Positions 34,970-43,547 of a stretch of DNA of 64,000 nt are shown in pieces. Position 1 is the first letter of the stretch. Each line of letters starts with the position of its first letter. Under the pieces are notes generated by a model that saw only the letters and a program-made list of their open reading frames with translations, did not search any database and was not told where the DNA came from. Position numbers and translations under genes: made by a program. The stretch comes from DATEDA01 sp963820965 (GTDB lineage: Bacteria > Pseudomonadota > Gammaproteobacteria > Burkholderiales > SG8-39). Location: assembly GCA_963820965.1 (NCBI GenBank), contig CAWGCC010000062.1, forward strand, positions 186,001 through 250,000, read 5' to 3'.

Positions 34970-37137
34970 TGCGGCGGCGGGTCCTGGGGCCGCGCTTCGC
35001 TCTGCGGCGGCGCTTCACTCTGCGGCGGCGCTTCGGCAGGCGCCGGGGCACGCGGCGGAACCGGCGGGTGGTCGGGAGTAAGCGGCGGGAGTTGCCCCGG
35101 CAGCATTGGACCTTGCATCGGCGGCAGCGGCAGGCGGTCCGGGACCTGCATGCCGCCCTGGATCCCGCGGATCAGGTCGTACCGGTCGCCGGTCAGTCCC
35201 GCGCTCGCCGCCGGCTCGCGAAGGACCACCGGGCGCAGGAAAACCATCAGGTTGACTTTCTCGCGCTTGCGCGTGTCGTACCGGAACAGACCACCCACGA
35301 TCGGAAGCTGTCCGAGGCCGGGCACCGCCTGGTTGCCAGTCTGCACGTCGTCGGAGATCAGCCCGCCGAGCACGATCATCTGGCCGTCGTCGATCAGCAC
35401 CTGCGATTCGAGCGAGCGCTTGTTGAGAATGATCCCGGTCGGGTTCTGCGCGTTGAAGATGCTCGAGACTTCCTGGTAGATCGCCAGCTTCACGGTGCCG
35501 CCCTCGGCGATCTGCGGTTTGATCTTGAGCGTGACGCCGATGTCCCGCCGCTCGAAGGTCTGGAACGGGTTGACCGCGCCCGCGCCCGCGCCCGCGAGCG
35601 TGAACGCGCCGGTGACGATCGGGATGTTCTGCCCGACCTGGATCTTGGCTTCCTCGTTGTCCAGCGTCAGCAGCGTCGGCGTGGACAGAATGTTGGCCGT
35701 CGAATCCTGCTGCAGCGCGCGCAGCAGCGCGGCGAGGTTCAGGATCTCCACGCCGCCGAAGGTGAGCTTGCCGCGGATCACGCCCAACGTGAGGCCCTGC
35801 CCGATCGTGGTGGGATCGGCGGCGATCCCCAGAATGTTCGAGCCCGGGGTGAGGTTGAACGTCTGCGCCCCGATACCGCGGGTACCGCTCGTGTCGCCCG
35901 AGGAAAGCGCCGCCCACTGGATCCCGAACTCGGCCGCCTTCGTGGCGGCGATCTCGACGATCAGCGCTTCCACGAAGACCTGCGCCCGCCGCACGTCGAG
36001 CTTCTCGATCACGGTGCGCAGGGTCTGGTACACGGCGTCGGGCGCGATGATGACGAGCGAGTTCGTCTCCGGGTGCGCTTGGACCGACGCCAGGGCGATC
36101 GCCCCGCCCGACTGCGGTGCGGCGCCCGGCCCGGTCTGGGGCCCAGGCGGCGGGGGAGGTGGCGGCTGGCCCGGTGCCCCAGGCGCGGCTGCGCGCTGCG
36201 TGGGCTGGCCAGTGATGATCGCCCGCAGCGCCTCGGCCAGTCGGTCGGCCTGCGCGTTCCGCAGATAGACAACGTGGATGTTCCCGCCAACCGCGGTGCG
36301 CGTGTCCATGCCTTCGACCAGCCCGCGAATGCGCTTGGCCACTGCCGGGCTGTCCGCCCGCACCAGCAGGCTGTTCGTGCGCGAATCTATCGACAGCGCG
36401 AGTCGCGGTGGCGCACCCGGTGCCGCAGGCTGGGCGAGCTCGGGCAGGAGGCGCTGGACTGCTTGGCCGACGTCCACCGCCGCGGCATAGCGCATCGTCA
36501 GCGTCATCAGCTGAGCCGCTTGCGGCTGGTCCACCGTCGCGATGACGCGGCGGATCCGTTCGAGGTTCGACGCGTAGTCGGTGATCACGATCGTGTTCGA
36601 CGCCGGGAAAGCGTTGATCACGTTGTTCGGGGTGACCAGCGGCCGCAGGGTGCCGACCACCTGCGCCGCCGGTTCGAAACTCAGCCGGATCACTTCGGTG
36701 ACGATCTGGTCGCCACGCGCGCGGGCGGCCTGGGCCGCGGCGTAGAACTTCGCGTCGGCCTCGGGCACGATGTTTACGTACCCGAGCTCGCCGCCTACCG
36801 CCGCGAAGCCCTGGACGCGCAGCGCTGAGAGCAGGATCGGGAACACCATGTTTCGCGGCACCGGCTTCGGCGCCAGGATATTCACCGTTCCCTGCACCCG
36901 CGGATCGATCAGGAAGTTCCGGCCGGTCATCTCGGACACCGCCTTGACCACGGCGTGGATGTCGGCGTTGACGAAGTTCAGCGTGACCGTGTCGTCGCCG
37001 GCCGGCTGGACGACGGGTTGTTGCTGCGCCCACAAGGAGACGCTGGTGAGCATCAGGGCAGCCAGCAAGAGCGCGCGCAAGCGCCGGGAATCGAATCGCA
37101 TCAGTTTGCTCGCCGCTTGCTGGAGGATGAAGCCCAC
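34966..37137 (-). CDS. gspD: Type II secretion outer-membrane secretin GspD
   Basis: 723 residues. Signal peptide, then N0 (NFVNADIHAVVKAVSEMTGR), N1-N3 secretin repeats, a Pro-rich insert in N3 at about 320-345, and the C-terminal secretin gate with VGQNIPIVTGAF and VPGLGQLPIVGGLFR. The tail is unusually Pro/Gln/Glu-rich with short repeats (PPQSEA), where a pilotin-binding S-domain is found in other GspD proteins. The GTG at 37137 has GAGGGAC overlapping the gspC stop; an ATG at 37101 would give a more conventional signal peptide (MRFDSRRLRALLL). GspD forms the outer-membrane channel of the system. Confidence 0.94.
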   Translation of the reverse strand: MGFILQQAASKLMRFDSRRLRALLLAALMLTSVSLWAQQQPVVQPAGDDTVTLNFVNADIHAVVKAVSEMTGRNFLIDPRVQGTVNILAPKPVPRNMVFPILLSALRVQGFAAVGGELGYVNIVPEADAKFYAAAQAARARGDQIVTEVIRLSFEPAAQVVGTLRPLVTPNNVINAFPASNTIVITDYASNLERIRRVIATVDQPQAAQLMTLTMRYAAAVDVGQAVQRLLPELAQPAAPGAPPRLALSIDSRTNSLLVRADSPAVAKRIRGLVEGMDTRTAVGGNIHVVYLRNAQADRLAEALRAIITGQPTQRAAAPGAPGQPPPPPPPGPQTGPGAAPQSGGAIALASVQAHPETNSLVIIAPDAVYQTLRTVIEKLDVRRAQVFVEALIVEIAATKAAEFGIQWAALSSGDTSGTRGIGAQTFNLTPGSNILGIAADPTTIGQGLTLGVIRGKLTFGGVEILNLAALLRALQQDSTANILSTPTLLTLDNEEAKIQVGQNIPIVTGAFTLAGAGAGAVNPFQTFERRDIGVTLKIKPQIAEGGTVKLAIYQEVSSIFNAQNPTGIILNKRSLESQVLIDDGQMIVLGGLISDDVQTGNQAVPGLGQLPIVGGLFRYDTRKREKVNLMVFLRPVVLREPAASAGLTGDRYDLIRGIQGGMQVPDRLPLPPMQGPMLPGQLPPLTPDHPPVPPRAPAPAEAPPQSEAPPQSEARPQDPPPQ

Positions 37138-37146
37138 GCCGGTCCC

Positions 37147-38120
37147 TCAGTGCTGTTGCCCGCCCACCGCGAGCGGTATCGTCATCCCGCCGCGCTGCAC
37201 CTCGGCGCTGAACGAGCCCTGGATACCGCGCTGCTGAAGGATGCGCGCCACGTCGGACTCACTTGTCACCGCCTCGCCGTTCACCGATCGGACGACGTCC
37301 CCAGGCTGCAGGCCCAGGCGCTCGAGCATGCTGCCTTGCGGGATCGCCTGGATCACGAGCCCCTGAGAAGAGCCACTCGTGATCAGGTCCGAAGGCGGCG
37401 CAGCGACCGCTGGTTGCGGGGGTGGGGTTCCGACCGCGGGTTGCGGGGGTGGCGTTCCGACCGCCGGTTGCGGCGCCGGCTGCGGCTCGGTGGCGACGTC
37501 GCCCACCGGCGCATACGGCTCCGGACGCTGGAACTGGAACCCCGCGCCGGGACCCGGTCGCACCGGCGGGACGGGCGTCGCGCCCATCGGCGGGCTCGCC
37601 GGTGGCGAGGGCGACCGACGCTTGCGGGACCCTCGGCGCGGTTGGAGGGCGTGCAGTCGCAACGATTGCGGCGCCGGACGCTGCGTTCCTCGAGATTCAC
37701 CTGCTCGCGCGCGCCGTTGCGGTTCAGCACCACGTGCCGCGCATGCAGCGATTCGAGCACGATGCCCGGAGCGAGCTCGGCGCCGACGCGTCGTGGCTCG
37801 TCCCTGCCGCCGGTGTTGAGGATCGCGACGCCCGAATCGCCCGTCGCGAACACGCCCTTCAGCTTGACATTGAGACTCGTCACCGAGGCGCCGCCGGCCT
37901 CCGCGATCCCGAACACATGTCCATCCGCAACCGCCCGGGCGATAGCGTCGAGCTGCAACGACTCGGGAGGCGGGAGGACTGGGGCTTCGGCGGGGGAAGC
38001 GAAGTACACGACCCAGCGCGCCGCAAGCCAGCCCCCGAGGACGATCAACGAGACGAGCACGATCATCGGCAGGGCGCGCGCACCGCGCTCGAGAGCTTGC
38101 CGGGCGCCGGCCAGTCTCAC
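37147..38120 (-). CDS. gspC: Type II secretion protein GspC (frame breaks in linker)
   Basis: About 324 residues. A GTG at 38120 overlaps the gspN stop (GTGA). The first frame gives a membrane helix (MIVLVSLIVLGGWLAARWVV) and the homology region (LNVKLKGVFATGDSGVAI). Near 37690 and 37610 the frame changes, passing through an Ala/Pro linker, and the last frame gives tandem GTPPPQPAV repeats and a PDZ domain (LGLQPGDVVRSVNGEAV). GspC links the inner-membrane platform to the secretin. The linker is repetitive and GC-rich, a place where base errors are likely, and both ends are well conserved. Confidence 0.85.
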
Positions 38121-38905
38121 GCGGGCCCCCAGGAGGGAAGCGCGATGTCGAAGGAAACGGCCCCGTCCCCGCGATCGACCCCGAGCGCGAGGAGCAGCGG
38201 ACCGAGCTGGGCGCGATACGCCGGTTCGGACGTCGCGGTGCCGCGAAGGCGAAGCGCGCCGCCCGCGTCCACCTCCCCTTGAGCGCTGAGGTGAAGCGGG
38301 CCACGCAGCGTCGCGATGGTCAACTGTGCAGCGGCCCCGGGTGTGGCCTGGACGACGCAGTGGAAATCACCGAGCGGCGCAGCTGAGGTGGACGCGCCCT
38401 GCCAAACGAGCTCCGCACCGCCAGCGGCGCCGTGCGGCCCGAGATCGAGCGCACGCGTGCGGAAGACGAGCGTCCCGCCCGGGCTCCAGCCGCGCAGCGG
38501 CGCGACGCGTTCGGCGAGCGCCGCCGCCGGCAGACTGACATTGGCGTCGCGCAGGTGCAGGCCCGACAATCGCCGCGCGACGACGACGTCCCCGGTCGCG
38601 GTGCCGTTGAAACGCAGCTTGATGGCCACTTCGCCAGCGAACATGCGTGCCGGCAGCCACTGCCACGATGCGCCGGGCAGCGTGACTTGCCCGCCGTCCG
38701 CTCGCAGCACCAGATCGCCACGACCTCTCCACACGCTGCCGTTCGCTCCGGCCACGCGAACGTGTCCGTCGGTTACGCGCTCGAGCGCGATCGCCGCCCA
38801 GCGCGCGGGCAGCATGGATAGCACGGTCGCCGCGAACACCGCCGCGAACAGAACGGCATGCCACCAGCGCAGTCCCCGATAGGTTAGCTTCATTGCCCCG
38901 ATCAT
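38117..38905 (-). CDS. gspN: Type II secretion protein GspN
   Basis: 262 residues with one N-terminal membrane helix (WWHAVLFAAVFAATVLSML) and a periplasmic beta-rich domain. PARWAAIALERVTDGHVRV and NGSVWRGRGDLVL are typical of the GspN family. Its ATG overlaps the gspM stop, and its stop overlaps the gspC start. GspN is an accessory component found in only some type II systems; its precise role is not settled. Confidence 0.87.
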   Translation of the reverse strand: MIGAMKLTYRGLRWWHAVLFAAVFAATVLSMLPARWAAIALERVTDGHVRVAGANGSVWRGRGDLVLRADGGQVTLPGASWQWLPARMFAGEVAIKLRFNGTATGDVVVARRLSGLHLRDANVSLPAAALAERVAPLRGWSPGGTLVFRTRALDLGPHGAAGGAELVWQGASTSAAPLGDFHCVVQATPGAAAQLTIATLRGPLHLSAQGEVDAGGALRLRGTATSEPAYRAQLGPLLLALGVDRGDGAVSFDIALPSWGPA

Positions 38906-39396
38906 CCGCTGCGCGCTCCCTTGAGGATCAATGTTTCGACGCGGACTTTGCCGGGCTCCCCGGCGGCCTTGAGCGAGATCGTGTCCACCGCCAGGCCGTG
39001 AGCCTGCGCGAGTTGAGCGAGAGCGCGTATGAGCGGATCGAATGGGACGACTCCCAGGTTCACTTGCACCCGGCCCTCGCCGAGCGCGGCGGTTCCGGCC
39101 TCGCCGAGGCCCGCCGACCGAATTGCTTCTTCGACTGCACCCGCTGGTGGCGACGTGTCGCCGCGCGAGCTAGCAGCGGCCCGCAGCCGCGCGACATCGG
39201 AAGCATCGCGCGCGAGTAGCTGGGTTTGCGCGCGAAGCTTAGGAACCGAGGTGATCAACCGGGCGCGCTCGGCCTCGATCGGCACCCAGACGTAGGCCCA
39301 TAGCGCTGCAATCGTGACCGCAGACACTCCGACCGCGATCAATACGCGCTCCTGCGCGGTCCGCGACTGCCACCCCTCGCGCAGCCGGTCAAGCAT
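38902..39396 (-). CDS. gspM: Type II secretion protein GspM
   Basis: 164 residues: a short cytoplasmic N-terminus, one membrane helix at about 20-37 (LIAVGVSAVTIAALWAYVWV), a coiled coil, and a small ferredoxin-like periplasmic domain ending in VRVETLILKG. Sequence identity in this family is low; the call rests on topology, size and position directly after gspL (one-base gap) and before gspN. It pairs with GspL in the inner-membrane platform. Confidence 0.88.
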   Translation of the reverse strand: MLDRLREGWQSRTAQERVLIAVGVSAVTIAALWAYVWVPIEAERARLITSVPKLRAQTQLLARDASDVARLRAAASSRGDTSPPAGAVEEAIRSAGLGEAGTAALGEGRVQVNLGVVPFDPLIRALAQLAQAHGLAVDTISLKAAGEPGKVRVETLILKGARSG

Positions 39397-39397
39397 T

Positions 39398-40660
39398 CTA
39401 CGCCCCCTCCGGGGCTACGCGCACCGTGGCGACCGTCGCGTCGCCGTCCTTGCCGACCTGCTCGACCCGAACCCGCAGGCCGGGTACGCGCAGACGGCTT
39501 GCGAGCTCCTCGCGCGACCGCGGACCGCTCGACGGCAGCCCGACCTCGAGCTGCAGCTCTCCCCGCTCGAACCGCAGCGCCCGGGGTCGCGCGTTGGCCG
39601 CGGTGAGCGCCGGCGCAAGCTTCGCGAGCAACGGCACCAGGTCGGCACTATCCGGCTCGCCGGCCGCGCGGCGCAACTCCGTAAGGTTGCGCCGCATCTG
39701 GAGCGCCGGATCGACCACCGCCTTTGCGTCGGGAAACGTCCCGCGGAACACCGTTTCCATCTCGGAGCGCAGGCTGCGAGCCTCGTAGGCAAGCCGCCCC
39801 CAATCGACGATCGTCAGCAATGCGTGCCCCGCGAGGATCACGCCGGCCAGAATCGCGGCGGGCCTGAGTCGGCTCGCCCAGCCGCCGGCCGCCCAGGGCC
39901 GGGTGTAGGCGGCCGGAAGAAGATCCGGGCAGGGAGCGTTGCGGCCGTCGATTTCCTCGGGACGCCATCTGCCGGTTACCTGGACCGGCACGTGGAGCGA
40001 TGAACTCCATTGCGCTACATCGGGCGCCTCGGCGCCGTTCGCGAGCAGCACTTCCACCGTGCGCGGCCCCATGCCCCGCGCCCGCCGTTCGTCCGCGGCG
40101 AGCTTCAGCGCCAGGGGCGGACGCCCTTCGATCGAGTCATCGAGGGTCATGGCCTCGACCGGACCGAGGGAAACGAAGCCGCCATCGCCGGCCCAGACCA
40201 CGGTCCACGAATCCGGCGCATGCGAGAGCAGTGCGCTTTCGACGATGGCGCGATTTGGAACGACTCCCGCGGCGTCGAGCGCGTCGATCAGCGACTCGAT
40301 CCATTTGCCGTCCAGCACGGCGATCGGGCGCTCGCCGTCACGCACGTCGTCGAGCACGACGGCATGGGCATCTTCAGGCGCCGATCCGATCGCGTCCTCG
40401 ATGGCGAACGGAGCGAGCTTCGCCAGCTTGTGCGGCGGACCGGGCGGCAGCGTTGCCCGAACGAAGCCCACGCGGGCGACCGGGAGCACCAGGATCGTCT
40501 CGTCCGCCCGCGGCACCTCGGCGAGCCGGGAGACCCCGTCTCGCCTGCCTCGCTGCGAGTACCACGCCCACCGAACGGGCGGCTCATCGAGCGCGAGCGC
40601 ATCCGGCCAGCGCTCCGGCAGATGGATCTGAATGACAGTGTCCGCGCGGTGTTTTGCCAT
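39398..40660 (-). CDS. gspL: Type II secretion protein GspL
   Basis: 420 residues. The cytoplasmic part (about 1-255) has the actin-like fold of GspL (LPVARVGFVRATLPPGP, KLAKLAPFAIEDAIG), followed by a membrane helix (ILAGVILAGHALLTIVDWG) and a periplasmic ferredoxin-like domain. GspL binds GspE on the cytoplasmic side and GspM in the membrane. The gene lies 10 bases after gspK, with gspM following after one base. Confidence 0.93.
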   Translation of the reverse strand: MAKHRADTVIQIHLPERWPDALALDEPPVRWAWYSQRGRRDGVSRLAEVPRADETILVLPVARVGFVRATLPPGPPHKLAKLAPFAIEDAIGSAPEDAHAVVLDDVRDGERPIAVLDGKWIESLIDALDAAGVVPNRAIVESALLSHAPDSWTVVWAGDGGFVSLGPVEAMTLDDSIEGRPPLALKLAADERRARGMGPRTVEVLLANGAEAPDVAQWSSSLHVPVQVTGRWRPEEIDGRNAPCPDLLPAAYTRPWAAGGWASRLRPAAILAGVILAGHALLTIVDWGRLAYEARSLRSEMETVFRGTFPDAKAVVDPALQMRRNLTELRRAAGEPDSADLVPLLAKLAPALTAANARPRALRFERGELQLEVGLPSSGPRSREELASRLRVPGLRVRVEQVGKDGDATVATVRVAPEGA

Positions 40661-40670
40661 CCGGCAGCCC

Positions 40671-41594
40671 TCAGATCGCGACCTGGGTAAGCGCCAGGAG
40701 CGCGGGTCGGCCGCGATCGGCGCGCTCGAGGACAGCCCGGTACCCGGTCGTCACCCGCCCCAGGCCCACGGCCGCATCGGCGCGAAAGTAGCGACTCCTG
40801 ACGTCCAGGTACGCCTCGACCGCGTTCGACGGCGGCCCGGGCGCCGCCTGCAGAAACTCGTCGCTGCTCCGGAACGGCCGCTTGCGCCGGGACTCGACGA
40901 TGCGCTTCGCGTCGTCGACGCTCAGCCAGGGCACGACCGCCTGGAGCACCTGGGGGCTCGCCGTATTGACGTTGACCGGCGTGTCAGGGGGGAGGGCGGT
41001 GACGAACGGAGCCAGGCGCCGGACGATCTCGGCGTTGAATCCCCTCGCCGCGGCAAGCTCCGCGATGTCAAGGATGCGGCGGTTCGGCGTGCGATAGGGC
41101 GGATCGAGCGCGAGGTAGTGAGCATCCTCGGCGCCGGCCGGGCCGGCGACCTGATCGTCCGCATCCAGCCAATCGACTACGCTCTCGGCGAGAGTCGCCG
41201 GGAGACCGAGCGTCGCGAGCAGCCGCTGGAAGGCAACGACGTGAGGAATGCTCACGCCGGTCTCCCGCACCAGGTCATTCACATTGAACTTCGCCTGCTC
41301 GTCCTGGATGGCACCCGTTAGCGTCGCGCGCTCGGCAAGGAAGGGGGGCAGCGGCTGGGCCCAAAGCTCGCCCAGGTGATCGATTGCGGGATCGTCTTCG
41401 GCGAGCACGGCCGCGGCCCATTCGGCCGCCGCGCGCCCGATCGCATCGGCCTGAGCGCGCGCCGTCAGGTTCTCGACCTGGCGCAGCCACAGGGACTGGT
41501 GCCAGAGGATGTAGGCCGCCGCGCTGGTCGCGAGCGCGACGACGAGGATCGCCACCACGGCGGCCATCCCACGCTGGGTCCGCGGCCGGCTCAC
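40671..41594 (-). CDS. gspK: Type II secretion minor pseudopilin GspK
   Basis: 307 residues. The N-terminus is short and basic, then RGMAAVVAILVVALATSAAA, a type IV pilin-like helix where cleavage would follow the glycine. The large C-terminal part contains the GspK alpha-domain (NVNDLVRETG, VDWLDADDQ, NVNTASPQVL). GspK caps the pseudopilus tip with GspI and GspJ. A GTG start overlaps the gspJ stop (GTGA). Confidence 0.93.
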   Translation of the reverse strand: MSRPRTQRGMAAVVAILVVALATSAAAYILWHQSLWLRQVENLTARAQADAIGRAAAEWAAAVLAEDDPAIDHLGELWAQPLPPFLAERATLTGAIQDEQAKFNVNDLVRETGVSIPHVVAFQRLLATLGLPATLAESVVDWLDADDQVAGPAGAEDAHYLALDPPYRTPNRRILDIAELAAARGFNAEIVRRLAPFVTALPPDTPVNVNTASPQVLQAVVPWLSVDDAKRIVESRRKRPFRSSDEFLQAAPGPPSNAVEAYLDVRSRYFRADAAVGLGRVTTGYRAVLERADRGRPALLALTQVAI

Positions 41595-42217
41595 CCTCGC
41601 AACCTGACCGTCGTGGCGAACAGGCGCGTCATGCGCTCGCCGGAGCCGAGGGTAATCGCGATCTCCACGCCAACGGGGATGGCGGTTTGCGCTTCAATCG
41701 CCGAGGCGGCGGACGGCCATGCGGCCAGCCACTGCCCGCGAGCGTCGAGGTAACGCAGCTCCATGCTGTGCACCTCGCGCAGGAGCGGGATGACAATCGG
41801 CTCGGACCGCGGCCCCTGGTCGAGCACGTCCCACGCGAGCATCTCGATGACTCCGTCGCGAAGCCGGTAGCCGATCCGTCGCGGCGGAGCCGGCGTCTCG
41901 GGGTCGGGCGAGTAGCCTGTCCGGGTCAAGAGCAGTGCCGCTTCAGTGGTGCCGAGGGCCGCCGCGTTGCCGACGAAGGCGGGTACCCGCCGATTGCCAC
42001 GGTCGCGCACCGGTCGGGGCGCGGCCGCCGCAATGTCCTGCTCGAGCCGCGCAAAGAACTGCCCGATCCCGCGCCACTTGTTGTTCTCCTGCTCCATCCG
42101 CCCGCGGCTCTCGAGAACGACGGTGAGCGCCCGGTATGCCATCGCCGACAGCAGGCCGAAAATCGCGATCGCGACCAGCAGCTCGATCAGCGTCAGGCCG
42201 CGGACGGAACGGCTCAT
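41591..42217 (-). CDS. gspJ: Type II secretion minor pseudopilin GspJ
   Basis: 208 residues starting with MSRSVRGLTLIELLVAIAIF, a short leader and prepilin cleavage site (G-LTLIE) followed by the hydrophobic N-helix. The C-terminal part (QFFARLEQDIAAAAPRPVRD and GYSPDPE) is typical of GspJ. It forms the tip complex with GspI and GspK. The ATG lies 3 bases after the gspI stop. Confidence 0.93.
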   Translation of the reverse strand: MSRSVRGLTLIELLVAIAIFGLLSAMAYRALTVVLESRGRMEQENNKWRGIGQFFARLEQDIAAAAPRPVRDRGNRRVPAFVGNAAALGTTEAALLLTRTGYSPDPETPAPPRRIGYRLRDGVIEMLAWDVLDQGPRSEPIVIPLLREVHSMELRYLDARGQWLAAWPSAASAIEAQTAIPVGVEIAITLGSGERMTRLFATTVRLRG

Positions 42218-42220
42218 GCT

Positions 42221-42595
42221 TCACTCCCTGCGGGTGGCATAGCCGACGAGGGTCGCGACGGCGTGATCGGGCGATTGCGCGGGAAACACCTCGATCTCCA
42301 CGCGGCGGAAGCGCGGGTTTGGTGTGCCGCTGACCGTCTCCCGCCAGACAAACTGGACGCGCGCCTGCTCGGCGTTCCCTCGATGCACTCCGATGTCGGG
42401 CCATCCCGCCCGCATGGAGTGCGCGGCGAGCCGATCCTGCGCGACCCACATGCCAAGCACCCGCTGCTTCATCGCCATGGTTCCGTCGGCCGCGACGCCG
42501 GCCGAGCGCACGGCCGCCCCGAGCGCGAGCGACAGGATCGCCAGCGCGACGAGCACCTCGATCAGCGTGAACCCTCGCATGCGCCCGCCGCTCAC
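42221..42595 (-). CDS. gspI: Type II secretion minor pseudopilin GspI
   Basis: 124 residues. MSGGRMRGFTLIEVLVALAI shows the leader, the cleavage site before FTLIE and the glutamate at +5. ALGAAVRSAGVAADGT and WVAQDRLAAHSMRAGWP are typical of GspI, the core of the tip complex. It lies 6 bases after gspH and 3 bases before gspJ, with no sign of frame damage. Confidence 0.93.
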   Translation of the reverse strand: MSGGRMRGFTLIEVLVALAILSLALGAAVRSAGVAADGTMAMKQRVLGMWVAQDRLAAHSMRAGWPDIGVHRGNAEQARVQFVWRETVSGTPNPRFRRVEIEVFPAQSPDHAVATLVGYATRRE

Positions 42596-42601
42596 GGCCG
42601 C

Positions 42602-43132
42602 TCAAAGACCCGGGTTCTCGACCGCGGGCACGCCGGCCCCGTCGTAGAGGACCCGCAGGCGTTGCTCGCCGAGCACGAGGGTGATCCGGAACGGGTCGCC
42701 AAAACCCGTCGGCGAGAGCAGGATCATCGGTTCGCGTCCCTTCACCGCCGCCGACAGCCCTGCGACCTCCAAGCGGATGCCTGGAGGCAGCTCGCGCTGG
42801 CGCAGCGATGCGTCCGTCTGCAGCGGCCGCCACGTTCGGCCCGGTGCGCGCTCGAGGAAGCGGTACCCGGACTCGGTGCGTTGCCAGGCAAGCGGCGCCC
42901 CGGTGACGATCGCCTCGTCGCGGGCATGCGCGAGCAGTGCAGCAAGACGCGCTCCTTCGTCGCGCAGGCTCTGCCGAGCGTCCGGCGCGAGATTGACGGC
43001 GACCAGCGACGCGAGCAGCGCGATGATTACCGCCACGACGAGCACTTCGATCAGAGTGAAACCACGCGCACGAAACGCGAGCCCGGCGCGGTTCCGCCGG
43101 CGCGCTGCGACGTCAGTGATGGACGTCGGCAT
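42602..43132 (-). CDS. gspH: Type II secretion minor pseudopilin GspH
   Basis: About 176 residues. The prepilin motif RARGFTLIEVLVVAVIIALL is followed by a GspH domain (DARQSLRDEGARLAALLAHA, AIVTGAPLAWQ). The ATG at 43132 overlaps the gspG end by 20 bases and leaves a leader of about 23 residues, long for a prepilin; an ATG at 43168 would make it longer still. GspH joins the main pseudopilus to the tip complex. Confidence 0.9.
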   Translation of the reverse strand: MPTSITDVAARRRNRAGLAFRARGFTLIEVLVVAVIIALLASLVAVNLAPDARQSLRDEGARLAALLAHARDEAIVTGAPLAWQRTESGYRFLERAPGRTWRPLQTDASLRQRELPPGIRLEVAGLSAAVKGREPMILLSPTGFGDPFRITLVLGEQRLRVLYDGAGVPAVENPGL

Positions 43133-43547
43133 TAGTACCTTCGCCACCCGGCTGACCGTCGGCACCAAGGCTGAACACGTCGATCTCGGCGTGCACGCCG
43201 GGGTTCAGGTATTGGTATTCGCGTCCCCACGGGTCCTTCGGCACCCGATCGAGGTAACCGCCCTGCTTCCAATTCAGCGGCGCGGGCTGCGTCGTCGGAC
43301 GTTGAACCAGCGCCTGGAGCCCTTGCTCGGTGGACGGGTAGATCGTGTTGTCGAGCCGATAGAGCTTGAGTGCCTGCGTGATCGCGGCGATGTCCGCTCT
43401 CGCCGCGACCGTGCGCGCCTCGTCAGGCCGACTCATGACCTTCGGCACGATGATCGCCGCGAGCAGGCCGAGGATCACGACCACGACCATCACTTCGATC
43501 AACGTGAAGCCGAGCGGTCGGCGATACGCACCCTGCTCAGTGATCAT
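43113..43547 (-). CDS. gspG: Type II secretion major pseudopilin GspG
   Basis: 144 residues starting MITEQGAYRRPLGFTLIEVM; cleavage after glycine would expose FTLIE. The globular part has the conserved LYRLDNTIYPSTEQGLQALV, DPWGREYQYLNPG and DVFSLGADGQPGGEG, the last being the calcium-binding loop of GspG. It is the major pseudopilus subunit and the first gene of the operon; the 656-base gap upstream should hold the promoter. The frame is open far upstream, but that part is not pilin-like. Confidence 0.95.
   Translation of the reverse strand: MITEQGAYRRPLGFTLIEVMVVVVILGLLAAIIVPKVMSRPDEARTVAARADIAAITQALKLYRLDNTIYPSTEQGLQALVQRPTTQPAPLNWKQGGYLDRVPKDPWGREYQYLNPGVHAEIDVFSLGADGQPGGEGTNADVHH

Noticed and set aside
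34969..36828. Plus-strand open frame of 619 codons antisense to gspD
   Set aside because: Same shadow effect; gspD on the other strand is conserved end to end.
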